From an uncultured Rhodospirillales bacterium (GTDB lineage: Bacteria; Pseudomonadota; Alphaproteobacteria; Rhodospirillales; UBA2165): a DNA stretch of 43,728 bases. The DNA lies in contig CAJQSN010000025.1 in the NCBI GenBank assembly GCA_905614355.1, positions 1-43,728 of the forward strand, read 5' to 3'. The notes beneath the pieces were generated by a model. It was given only the letters and a program-made list of their open reading frames with translations, had not been told where the DNA came from and did no database searches. The translations under genes were made by a program, and so were the position numbers. This document shows positions 27,854-35,475 of the stretch, piece by piece; the stretch's first letter is position 1, and each line of letters opens with the position of its first letter.

Positions 27854-28729
27854 TCAGCCCATCATTGCTTTTTCATGGACAATCCTCTGCACCTTTTCAA
27901 AAGCACGGTTCTCAAGTTGACGAACCCGCTCACGAGAAATACCGTAACCCTTCCCTATTTTTTCCAAAGTTACAGGGTCATCTTTTAAACGTCGCTCAAT
28001 AAAAATATCTCGTTCGCGCTCAGGCAAGTCATCCAAGGCTGCTTTTAAAAAACCACTACGAATCTCTGCCTCCTCACGATCGGCTACAATTGCCTCGGGT
28101 AATGGACCACTATCGACCAATGTGTCTTGGATCTCTATTGAGCCATCTTCCGACCAAGATACGGGTGCATTTAAAGATTGATCCCGAATAGTCATCCGAC
28201 TATTCATATGAACAATATCTTTCTCCGAGAGACGAAATTGTTGGGCTAAAAGTTTTGCCTGCTCAGGGTTAATATCACTGCTATCAATAATTTCAAGGCG
28301 CCTCTTCGCCTTGCGAAGACTAAAAAACAATTTCTTTTGGGCGGCCATGGTTCCCATCTTAACCAATGACCAGGTTTTGAGAACATATTCTGTAACAGAA
28401 GCTTTAATCCACCACATTGCATAGGTTGAAAGCCTAAAGCCACGCTCTGGTTCAAACTTCTTCACTGCTTTCATTAAACCAATATTACCCTCTGAGATAA
28501 GGTCGGCAACCGGCAAACCATACCACCTATATTGCATAGCTATTTTTGCGACTAGCCGCAGGTGACTTGTTACTAATTTGTGGGCAGCCTCACTATCATC
28601 ATATTTGATGTAACGTTCGGCCAACATAAATTCCTCGCCCGCCGTTAAAATCGGAAACACTTTAATCTCATTCAAATAGCGCGAAAGCCCGCTATCACCA
28701 TAAAGTGAGGGTAAAGTCGCAACAGCCAT
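27854..28729 (-). CDS. rpoH: RNA polymerase heat-shock sigma factor RpoH
   Basis: A sigma-70-family factor of 291 residues from the chosen start. Region 2 is DLISEGNIGLMKAVKKFEPE with RGFRLSTYAMWWIKASVTEY. The RpoH box, QKKLFFSLRKAKRRLE, separates heat-shock sigma factors from RpoD, and region 4 ends GKGYGISRERVRQLENRAFE. It directs transcription of chaperone and protease genes. Start: an ATG at 28747 would add six residues, but AGGAG at 28737-28741 lies within that extension, 7 bases before the ATG at 28729, giving MAVATLPSLY. It is immediately upstream of groES in the same direction. Alphaproteobacteria often carry more than one RpoH; paralogues cannot be excluded. Confidence 0.95.
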   Translation of the reverse strand: MAVATLPSLYGDSGLSRYLNEIKVFPILTAGEEFMLAERYIKYDDSEAAHKLVTSHLRLVAKIAMQYRWYGLPVADLISEGNIGLMKAVKKFEPERGFRLSTYAMWWIKASVTEYVLKTWSLVKMGTMAAQKKLFFSLRKAKRRLEIIDSSDINPEQAKLLAQQFRLSEKDIVHMNSRMTIRDQSLNAPVSWSEDGSIEIQDTLVDSGPLPEAIVADREEAEIRSGFLKAALDDLPERERDIFIERRLKDDPVTLEKIGKGYGISRERVRQLENRAFEKVQRIVHEKAMMG

Positions 28730-28736
28730 TTTATAT

Positions 28737-28741
28737 CTCCT
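28737..28741 (-). promoter_or_regulatory. Ribosome-binding site that fixes the rpoH start
   Basis: AGGAG on the minus strand, 7 bases before the ATG at 28729. It argues against the in-frame ATG at 28747, whose leader would contain this site. Confidence 0.8.
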
Positions 28742-29153
28742 ATTCAACTTATTACTTTAATCAGTGATACAACTAGTCCAAAAAGCAGCTCAATAATAAA
28801 AAGAGAGCTTGTTTTTAACTACAACTATGTACGGGACATTGAATAAGGTAGATCAAAAAAACCATAAGTCATATCCTCTAATCGAGCAACATGTTAATCT
28901 AAATGCTAACCAACCTACCCGCTAGGCTTGGCCAAATAGATTTGATTCCACGTATCGGCAACCAAATCTAATACTGTTAAAGTAATATAACTATATCCAT
29001 CAAAAATCAAGAAAATTAAACTCGGTTTAGTCCTAATTACGAACACAAAACTTATCCTAAAATTTATATGCTAACTCTCCCCTACCAACTTCAACAACTT
29101 CCAATCTATAAAAAACTGAAATAAAGTCCATAACACACGATCAAACTCGCAAG
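28742..29153. other. Intergenic region upstream of rpoH
   Basis: About 400 AT-rich bases between rpoH and the coxG-like gene. An 8-bp inverted repeat, TAGATTTG at 28937-28944 and CAAATCTA at 28963-28970 with an 18-base spacer, could be the end of the coxG-like transcript or a protein site. The rpoH promoter should be here but I could not place a good -35/-10 pair. No coding fragment recognised. Confidence 0.4.
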
Positions 29154-29744
29154 TTATCCAACAAAGAAATACAATAGGGCGGCCACCGCTACAATTAGCC
29201 CAGCACCCCATATCGCTGGAGACAGACCACCCTGTTCATTTACAGTTTGGCTCTCCACAGATCCCGGTTTATTAGTTAATGTTTGGTCGTTATCTTCTCC
29301 ACCATTTCCGCCAACTATCAGGCTAAATTTCCCAAAAAAATCGTCCGCTTGTTTTTTTGCCACACCTTCTACTAACCGACTTCCTACACTTGCCAATTTA
29401 CCACCAACCTCAGCATTAGCTGTATAATTTAAAATCGTATTGTCGCCTTCTTCAGTGAGTTTCACTGTCGCACCGCCTTTGGCAAAACCTGCTACTCCAC
29501 CCTGACCTTCCCCTGAAATTTTATAACCATTAGGAGGGTCGAGCTCGGAAAGCGTCACCTTACCTGAAAACTTAGCTTTAACTGGACCAACTTTAGCCGT
29601 GACTTTGGCAGAAAATTGAGTATCAGAATCTTTGCTGAGTTCCTGACAACCATCAATACATTGCTTCAGAATTTCGGGATCATTCAATGCTTCCCATACG
29701 TCCTGACGTGTCGCCGGAATTCGATATTCACCAGTTAAATTCAT
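29154..29744 (-). CDS. CoxG-like SRPBCC protein with C-terminal membrane anchor
   Basis: A 196-residue protein of the CO dehydrogenase subunit G (CoxG) family. The SRPBCC fold covers about residues 1-145: MNLTGEYRIPATRQDVWEAL, then DPEILKQCIDGCQEL, KVGPVKAKFSGKV, and GEGQGGVAGFAKGGATVKL. A linker and one membrane helix at about 174-194 follow, placing the domain in the cytoplasm on the membrane. In carboxydotrophs CoxG anchors CO dehydrogenase to the membrane, but many bacteria have CoxG-like proteins without that enzyme, and no coxSML genes are nearby. The function here is therefore unknown. Confidence 0.88.
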   Translation of the reverse strand: MNLTGEYRIPATRQDVWEALNDPEILKQCIDGCQELSKDSDTQFSAKVTAKVGPVKAKFSGKVTLSELDPPNGYKISGEGQGGVAGFAKGGATVKLTEEGDNTILNYTANAEVGGKLASVGSRLVEGVAKKQADDFFGKFSLIVGGNGGEDNDQTLTNKPGSVESQTVNEQGGLSPAIWGAGLIVAVAALLYFFVG

Positions 29745-29911
29745 TTTTACTAAGCTCCTTAATTACAACTAGAACGACACCGTAATGATTATTTAATAAC
29801 CAATCAATACGTAAAAATTTCAGCCTTCCCATGCACGGAAAACCGGGTTCACATCAAAACAGCAATCCGGCCCTCACTATTTACATCCACCATTACCTGA
29901 TTTTAGGCTAT

Positions 29912-30799
29912 TTATTTTAACTTTCGCGCGGTCTCGGCATATATCTCGATCGATTGGTGTATCGTTCGGCTTTTATCGTATGTTTCGCGTGTTTCGTTAC
30001 CTAACGGCGACGCATCCAATAACCGAAAAACGTCCGCAGCACCTTTGTGCAAATAAGGCGTCACACCTGCAGATCCAAACGTATCGGAAATTTGATCCAT
30101 TTCACCAGCCCAACGACCAGCATCACAAGCAAGCATCGACACTCTTTTTTTCATCGCATCCCAGTGAAATTGCTGACTTTCCTCAATTTCACTCTGCACC
30201 TCTTCACTGATTCCCAACAATTCGGCAGCAACCAATACACTAGCATGCAACGTCATAGTACCTTTAGTAAGTGCTGCGTAACACATTTTGATCGCCGATG
30301 CCTTGATTAACTCATCACCTGCTAGCACTAATTGAATATCATTTTGATTAATAAATTGAAGCAAATTAGCGCCTTCACCACTTGCGTAAAATTTAGTCTT
30401 GGATCCTCTTCCTGGTGGAGGGCCGATAATCCCAACATTAAGGAAATCTGCGCCAGCAGCTTTAATTACTGCTGCTATAGATAGCGTGGTATCCGGCGAT
30501 ATGGCATTACAATCAACAAAGATAGGGGCTTTATCGGAAGCGTTTATAGCATCAGCAATTTTTTTGGCAAAATTTTTAGCTTCCTCAGGAGGCATAATCG
30601 AGAATATAAAATCACTTGCTGAAACCATCTCGTGAAGGCTTCCAAGGTCTATCATATTAGACCGCTTTGCTCTTATGTGTGATAACTCACTACGCCCACT
30701 TAATACCGTTACAACTTCACAACCAATTTCATTCAATGCGCGGGCAACAGAATGCCCCATATCACCTGGGCTCATGACACCTATTGTCGGATTACTCAT
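29912..30799 (-). CDS. NAD(P)-dependent dehydrogenase with DUF1932 C-terminus
   Basis: A 295-residue enzyme of the 6-phosphogluconate / 3-hydroxyisobutyrate dehydrogenase superfamily. The N-terminal Rossmann fold has GVMSPGDMGHSVARAL (residues 7-22) and the usual FIFSIMPPEEAKNFA and IFVDCNAISPDT segments. The loop GIIGPPPGRGSKTKFYASG precedes a helical C-terminal domain (about 165-295) matching the DUF1932 type. The Lys of ASAIKMCYAALTKG is the expected catalytic lysine. It lies downstream of an MFS transporter gene in the same direction, 74 bases apart, so uptake and oxidation of a hydroxy acid is plausible inference. The substrate is not identifiable. Confidence 0.85.
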   Translation of the reverse strand: MSNPTIGVMSPGDMGHSVARALNEIGCEVVTVLSGRSELSHIRAKRSNMIDLGSLHEMVSASDFIFSIMPPEEAKNFAKKIADAINASDKAPIFVDCNAISPDTTLSIAAVIKAAGADFLNVGIIGPPPGRGSKTKFYASGEGANLLQFINQNDIQLVLAGDELIKASAIKMCYAALTKGTMTLHASVLVAAELLGISEEVQSEIEESQQFHWDAMKKRVSMLACDAGRWAGEMDQISDTFGSAGVTPYLHKGAADVFRLLDASPLGNETRETYDKSRTIHQSIEIYAETARKLK

Positions 30800-30873
30800 T
30801 TTTTACCTCTTAAAAACTCTAATTTATTTTTTAAAATTCATTCCAAACAACAACGATAGGCAACAAAATTATT

Positions 30874-32235
30874 CTAATCCATTGCCGTACGCGCTTGTCC
30901 CATCACCAGAATAATTGTCCGCGGACCAGCCATCCACATAGCAAAAATCGATATTGAACACAGTATCATTGCAACAATAAACGCAAGCTCATAGTTACCA
31001 GAAATATCAAAAAATATACCCGTAGCCCAGGGACCAATAGCTGCCCCCGTATTGCTAAATGCACCAATAAAACCAAAGATTTTTCCATAATTCTTTCCGG
31101 AGAATAATTCGGCCGGAACACTGCCAAAGACCGCAGCGAGCCCATACCCAATGAACCCCTGAAGACCAACCATGACATACATCAACCAATCCGAAGGATA
31201 ACTACGCAGTAAAAATAAGCATACATAAGTCATTAAAAAGCCTAGCAGTGCTAACGTCCAGGCCACCTCCCGCCCAAAACGATCCGATAATGCGCCAACT
31301 ATAATTTGGCCACCAACACCCGTTATGCCCACCAAACCTAATGCGAGGGCAGCCCCTTCTCGTGAAATGCCAATATCAAGAAGATATCTGGTCTGATGAA
31401 CTTGAACTGCGTACCAAACGTAAAGAGCCGTTGCAAAAGCAATCACCAACCACCAAAAATTTGATGTGCACATGGCTTTTACTACCGTCCACTCCGTCTC
31501 CACCCAATCCCTATTTACAATTCTACTATCTATATTTTTCTGTCGTATTTTTCCTACAGATTCATCAGCTATTTTACCACCATCCACTTCCAATCCCAAG
31601 TTTCTTGGGTGATGACGTTGAAATAAAATGTTTATTGGCACGAGAACCAGAATCATAACAATGGCAATAATTATACAGGCATAACGCCAGCCGCTTGTTT
31701 CTATTGCATGCTGCATCCAAGGAAAAATTATTATGGCACCAACACCTGCCCCCGCAAATGCTATCCCCATAGCCAAACCGCGACGGCGATCAAACCAATT
31801 AGGTATAAATAAAGTATGCCCGAAATAACTCATAAATACTGAACCACCGACAACCAACGCCCCGAGTGTTATAAAAAAATGCCACGGCTCATAAGCAAAC
31901 GTCGAAAAAATTAATCCCATACTTGCCAGCAGTCCCCCAAGAGGTAACACAACACGCGGCCCCACCTTATCCATCATAGCACCGATAAAAGGTGTAAGAA
32001 CTGTCGAAACAATAAAACCAACCGAAAAAGTTGCCGCTACTGTTCCTCTCGACCATCCAAACTCATCTAAAATTGGTGGGAAAAGCAAAGAAAATGAGGT
32101 CCTAGCATTTACACCTATCCCCATTGTAACAAATGCAATAGCCACGACTATCCACCCATAAAAAAATGGGAGTCTCGAACCAAATATTTTTTTTGATAAT
32201 ATAGAGGGGCTGTGCAGAGACGGGACCTTTCTCAT
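30874..32235 (-). CDS. MFS transporter, monocarboxylate/OFA-like
   Basis: A 453-residue major facilitator protein with 12 predicted membrane helices. GWSRGTVAATFSVGFIVSTV and the motif-A-like loop GAMMDKVGPRVVLP follow the first pair of helices, and GALSDRFGREVAW is the corresponding loop of the second half. A long cytoplasmic loop lies between helices 6 and 7. The FYGWIVVAIAF opening is common in oxalate/formate and monocarboxylate-type members, so organic-acid uptake is the best guess. The next gene downstream is a DUF1932 dehydrogenase, probably cotranscribed. Confidence 0.9.
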   Translation of the reverse strand: MRKVPSLHSPSILSKKIFGSRLPFFYGWIVVAIAFVTMGIGVNARTSFSLLFPPILDEFGWSRGTVAATFSVGFIVSTVLTPFIGAMMDKVGPRVVLPLGGLLASMGLIFSTFAYEPWHFFITLGALVVGGSVFMSYFGHTLFIPNWFDRRRGLAMGIAFAGAGVGAIIIFPWMQHAIETSGWRYACIIIAIVMILVLVPINILFQRHHPRNLGLEVDGGKIADESVGKIRQKNIDSRIVNRDWVETEWTVVKAMCTSNFWWLVIAFATALYVWYAVQVHQTRYLLDIGISREGAALALGLVGITGVGGQIIVGALSDRFGREVAWTLALLGFLMTYVCLFLLRSYPSDWLMYVMVGLQGFIGYGLAAVFGSVPAELFSGKNYGKIFGFIGAFSNTGAAIGPWATGIFFDISGNYELAFIVAMILCSISIFAMWMAGPRTIILVMGQARTAMD

Positions 32236-32273
32236 TTATACAAGGTAGTGATTTTCAATCCCTCAGCCAAGCA

Positions 32274-32387
32274 ATGCCACTAGCTGAAAATATATTAAAC
32301 TTACTCGTATCGCTGGGTGGAAAACAACCTTCTAATCCGAATTTTACCGCTATGGTTAAACTTAACAATTTAGATCCGGCTCATTAA
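32274..32387 (+). CDS. Small ORF of unknown nature, possible gene remnant
   Basis: A 37-codon frame in the gap between the MFS and OsmC genes, on the opposite strand to both: MPLAENILNLLVSLGGKQPS then NPNFTAMVKLNNLDPAH. It reads like ordinary protein and is less AT-biased than true spacer, and its stop is 4 bases from the OsmC stop. There is no good ribosome-binding site, and the frame continues open upstream of the ATG into the MFS start. It may be the C-terminal remnant of a lost gene or a small protein. I recognise no family. Confidence 0.25.
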   Translation: MPLAENILNLLVSLGGKQPSNPNFTAMVKLNNLDPAH

Positions 32388-32391
32388 TTTT

Positions 32392-32880
32392 TTATTCCGA
32401 TAACGGGACTGCCGTCCAAATACATTCGGGTTCAAAACCAGCATCGGCAAATAATCTGCCAACAGGACAACGGTCTTCCGATAAAGTTGCAAGTCGTTCC
32501 AACTTCGCAGCAGGCTCATTAGTTTCTATTTCTATTTTTAGAGTTGCACCTACAAAATGCATTACACCGTTATTGTTGCCTTCTATACCATCAATTAAAT
32601 CGGTCGTAGTTTCAGTATGAATATTAATGGCTCCATGCTTAAAACGCATGGCTTCTGCTACTTTGATGATCTGCACAGTCTGGCAGGTACCAAGTGCTGT
32701 TGTAAAATACATAAGCGGAGACGTGGCCGTATCCGTACCCCCACGCTCAGTGGGTTCATCTGTTATAATGGTATGCCCATCATGAACATCAACTTCACAC
32801 CTCACACCACCCTCAGCACATTTTGAGTCCGCAATACGGATCTTACGACCAACCATTTCTTTCATCTTAGCCACAGCCAT
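32392..32880 (-). CDS. OsmC-family protein
   Basis: A 162-residue cytoplasmic protein of the OsmC/Ohr superfamily. Two family cysteines are present: Cys66 in TTALGTCQTVQIIKVAE at the start of the long central helix, and Cys138 in SEDRCPVGRLF near the end. These pair in thiol-dependent hydroperoxide reduction. The N-terminal DEPTERGGTDTATSPLMYF is the conserved part that positions the helix. OsmC proteins reduce organic hydroperoxides; many members of this length are of unassigned substrate. It is transcribed alone, with AAGG before the ATG. Confidence 0.9.
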   Translation of the reverse strand: MAVAKMKEMVGRKIRIADSKCAEGGVRCEVDVHDGHTIITDEPTERGGTDTATSPLMYFTTALGTCQTVQIIKVAEAMRFKHGAINIHTETTTDLIDGIEGNNNGVMHFVGATLKIEIETNEPAAKLERLATLSEDRCPVGRLFADAGFEPECIWTAVPLSE

Positions 32881-33390
32881 AATATTAACCTTTTATCTAT
32901 TAAATATATATTCTATTAAAAGGAAGGCTACACCCTAAGGGCCCGCCTGCAAAGACCTTCAGACTACATTCTCTTTAAAAAACATCTTGATAATGGATGA
33001 ATCGGACGATGAGTAGAGATGTTTGTGAAAACGTGACCTTATTTCTATTGCCGGAACATTAGCCAATTTAGAACCATTATTGGGGAACGCTATAATTGCG
33101 ACTAATATGCATGCAGCCTAGGGGGAATTTTTAGAGGTAAAATAAAACCCAAGTTCCAGGAACTTGATGCCGGCCAGAATAGTGTCTTTTATCTACTTTT
33201 CCACCAGGGCTGGGTCAAAATTCCAATCATTATAATATCCACGTTCACGAAGTGTGCAGTCCAAAACCAAGGGTGCTTTCTGATTAATGAATAGTTGGGA
33301 ATTAGATTAATTCATCATTGAATTTTAAACCCTTAACTCGAAGATGATGATTTTAAATTACCCAAAGAGGTAATAAAAAAGATAAAAAAA
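32881..33390. other. 510-base gap holding decayed coding fragments
   Basis: The half nearer the luciferase-like gene contains a decayed aldolase gene on the minus strand (listed separately). On the plus strand, 33029-33121 has a 30-codon protein-like frame without a start (ISIAGTLANLEPLLGNAIIA) that overlaps the far end of that remnant in antisense. The rest appears to be ordinary AT-rich spacer. Confidence 0.45.
33121..33305 (-). pseudogene. Remnant of HMGL-like aldolase gene
   Basis: On the minus strand, 33276 down to 33196 translates as APLVLDCTLRERGYYNDWNF then DPALVEK. This matches the N-terminus of HMG-CoA-lyase-like aldolases (usually LDCTLRDGGYYN-W-F), including the Asp and Arg of the DCTLRD metal and substrate motif. 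A TAG at 33193-33195 interrupts it. The same frame resumes with IKDTILAGIKFLELGFYF, which fits the expected next segment (AGIDYIELGF). A second TAG ends it at 33118-33120, and the other 200 or more residues of the family are missing. There is no start codon. It is a truncated, decaying gene. Confidence 0.6.
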
Positions 33391-34404
33391 TTAAGTTTTT
33401 AACTGGTTTAATAAGCACACCTCAGAAAATGAATCAATTGAATAAGCTGCCTCATTATAAGAGACATCGCCGAACACAAACCGAGCAACAAAATAATTTA
33501 CACCACTTTCTTTAATTTGATCCTCTAAAATATTAGCAACAGTTTTGGCGGATCCCGCAATTGCCAAGCCACTCTTAATAATACCATCAAAATTTTCTGC
33601 ATATGCAGCTAGAGGAGGCTTGGTGCCATGGCGCCACCACAATTTCATGAAGCTTTTATACCAAACATCGTACGCACGCCTTCCAATCCCCATGGCCTTA
33701 TCGTCGGTATCTGCTATCACTAAAAAACGTGTCATTCCCATGAGAGGCAAATCATCGAGAGAACGGCCAAGACTTTCCCAATCAGCTCGATAGGCATCTG
33801 TAATTTGGCGCATTGCTTGAGAATTACGATTAGAAATAATATTTATCTTATTTTCTGCTGGCCATGCTATCGTATCTGCACTGCTAATACCCGTCCAAAT
33901 CGGTGGATAAGGTGTTTGAGCAGGCTTTATTTCAAGTGGCATATTTTCAACACTAAAGTAATCACCTTTGAATGTGAGCTGTTCTGAAGTCATCGCTTTT
34001 ATAATTATTTGGTAATATTCATGATACATTGCTGTCACGTCTGTGCTATCAACTCCATAATAACTTGATTCGATCGAAGAGATACCCTTTCCAACGCCAA
34101 CCTGTAATCTTCCTCCACTCATTTGATCGAGCATACAAATTTCCTCAAATAAACGGATGGGGTGATATTGTGGTAAACAGTAAACTAGGGGTCCAAACTT
34201 CAGCTGTTTTGTGCGCTGAGCAACCGCCGACATATAAACATTTGGCGACGAAGCCATACCAAGAGTGGTCGCATGATGTTCAGCCGTATGATAGGCATAA
34301 AAACCAGCTTTGTCGTATTTTTCTGCGATCCTCAAACGGTTTTCGTAAAACTCCTGTAAAGTTCCAGCCCCACGATCCACATGGTCAAATAAACCAAATT
34401 TCAT
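33391..34404 (-). CDS. Luciferase-like (LLM) flavin-dependent monooxygenase
   Basis: A 337-residue flavin-dependent oxidoreductase of the bacterial luciferase-like family, with a TIM-barrel fold using reduced FMN or F420 and, usually, oxygen. Typical features are MKFGLFDHVDRGAGTLQEFY at the N-terminus, YHTAEHHATTLGMASSPNVY, LVYCLPQYHPIRLFEEICML, and DQMSGGRLQVGVGKGISSIE, the flavin-phosphate loop. Members oxidise very diverse substrates, so none is proposed. It is divergent from the AMIN-like gene across a 330-base region carrying a perfect palindrome, and follows a decayed aldolase gene downstream. Confidence 0.92.
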   Translation of the reverse strand: MKFGLFDHVDRGAGTLQEFYENRLRIAEKYDKAGFYAYHTAEHHATTLGMASSPNVYMSAVAQRTKQLKFGPLVYCLPQYHPIRLFEEICMLDQMSGGRLQVGVGKGISSIESSYYGVDSTDVTAMYHEYYQIIIKAMTSEQLTFKGDYFSVENMPLEIKPAQTPYPPIWTGISSADTIAWPAENKINIISNRNSQAMRQITDAYRADWESLGRSLDDLPLMGMTRFLVIADTDDKAMGIGRRAYDVWYKSFMKLWWRHGTKPPLAAYAENFDGIIKSGLAIAGSAKTVANILEDQIKESGVNYFVARFVFGDVSYNEAAYSIDSFSEVCLLNQLKT

Positions 34405-34734
34405 AACGCCTTTCCTTTTCGCAATATTTACTCTCTAAATTTAGTTGTAAACTACAAATTATATTTCTGGAGACGCATCAATCCTGGCAGTAATTCAATA
34501 TTAATATTGAATTACAGAATACATTCTATCAACCATAAAAATGGCAAAGAGTTTTTTTTTAGTGGCATAAAGTTAATTTCTCATCCCATTTTAAATGATT
34601 CATTCCCCATCAGAACCATTAATAACCACCCTTTATTTAAAAGCCACAATATGTCGTATATTTTATCATTTTTTAACGATTCATATCGCATTATACTTTT
34701 AAATTAGTACTATAGTCAGCTGTAGGAGTTTATA
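34405..34734. other. Divergent promoter region, LLM gene / AMIN-barrel gene
   Basis: 330 AT-rich bases between divergent genes. They contain a 26-bp perfect palindrome, listed separately. A short open frame at 34507-34707 has no protein-like character. Promoters for both genes must lie here; none stands out. Confidence 0.5.
34490..34515. promoter_or_regulatory. 26-bp perfect palindrome, candidate operator
   Basis: GTAATTCAATATT is followed directly by its exact reverse complement, AATATTGAATTAC. It sits 86 bases upstream of the LLM monooxygenase start and 220 bases upstream of the AMIN-like start, in their shared divergent region. Symmetric AT-rich sites of this length are typical for dimeric regulators. 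No regulator gene is adjacent, so its protein is unknown. Confidence 0.45.
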
Positions 34735-35475
34735 ATGGGATCAAGTCCCAAAAGTTACACCTCGTTCGCTTTAATAATAAGTGTTTCTCTACTTAGTGTA
34801 GTAGCCGTTTTTTCTACCTTTTCCAGTCCAGCAACTAGCCAGTTTCTTCATACTAGCAATAATTATGCTTCTAATTTATCGCAAATAATCAACGTCCGAT
34901 TTGGAGAATATTTTGATAAAACGCGCATGGTTATAGACCTCAAAAACCCCACTAAGTTATCATATAATATTTCCCAAGACGGGAAGACCATTAACCTTGA
35001 GCTTCCAAATGCGACTTGGGATAAGTCTAAAACTCTTCCAAGGCAAAATATTACGGATCAAATTATTGATTTTAATCACACCGCACTGTTAAAAGGTAGC
35101 AAATTAACTCTTAAAAGTAAGGCTCCCTTGAGTGTCAAACCACCATTCTCCCTGTTACCCCGTGGAAAGAATGGACACCGCATAGTCATTGATTTGATCC
35201 CTACAACCACACCCAAAATTAAAAAACCCACTCCAAGTTTAGTAGCATCACTGGATAATACTGGTGCGCTCCCGCTTCAAATTACCGAAGTAGCACAGCT
35301 GTCTCGCAAACAAAACCCATATATACAGCGTGCTTTTCCACAAAATCATCTGCAACGTCAAAAACTAAAGCCCGCACAACCAACCCTTAGAAACAGACCT
35401 GCCTCGCCCCCCCCCCGACCGGACGAGGCAAAGCCCAAGAATGCAGCCTGCATATCAACCACCTTATCAAACTGA
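34735..35475 (+). CDS. Secreted AMIN-like protein, 5' part of a frameshifted gene
   Basis: A 246-residue product as read. Residues 1-36 are a signal peptide (hydrophobic core FALIISVSLLSVVAVFST, probable cleavage near ATSQ). Residues about 50-170 resemble an AMIN domain: VRFGEYFDKTRMVIDL, then ISQDGKTINLELPNATW, and RIVIDLIP. AMIN domains target periplasmic or outer-membrane proteins to the cell wall or envelope. A Pro/Gln/Lys-rich linker leads into SPPPRPDEAKPK, encoded at a run of ten C (35407-35416), after which the frame ends at 35473-35475. Shortening the C-run by one base would join it to the downstream beta-barrel frame to make about 449 residues. The ribosome-binding site AGGAG lies 7 bases upstream. 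Confidence 0.75.
   Translation: MGSSPKSYTSFALIISVSLLSVVAVFSTFSSPATSQFLHTSNNYASNLSQIINVRFGEYFDKTRMVIDLKNPTKLSYNISQDGKTINLELPNATWDKSKTLPRQNITDQIIDFNHTALLKGSKLTLKSKAPLSVKPPFSLLPRGKNGHRIVIDLIPTTTPKIKKPTPSLVASLDNTGALPLQITEVAQLSRKQNPYIQRAFPQNHLQRQKLKPAQPTLRNRPASPPPRPDEAKPKNAACISTTLSN
35407..35416 (+). repeat. C10 homopolymer tract at a frameshift point
   Basis: Ten consecutive C in an AT-rich genome, inside the proline-rich linker between the AMIN-like and beta-barrel frames. Nine (or twelve) C would give one continuous reading frame; ten put the barrel out of frame. Poly-C/G runs of this length are classical slipped-strand contingency loci in surface genes of other bacteria; they are also frequent sites of sequencing error. 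Confidence 0.85.

Noticed and set aside
29154-29744. Aerobic CO oxidation locus, from the CoxG-like gene
   Set aside because: No coxL, coxM or coxS genes nearby; CoxG-like proteins commonly occur alone.
33150-33166. Palindrome CAAGTTCCAGGAACTTG as an operator
   Set aside because: It falls inside the decayed aldolase fragment, where the codons for IKFLELG produce the symmetry; coincidence is the simpler reading.
34507-34707. 66-codon ORF in the divergent promoter region
   Set aside because: Composition follows the AT-rich spacer, it has no ribosome-binding site and overlaps the palindrome; not protein-like.
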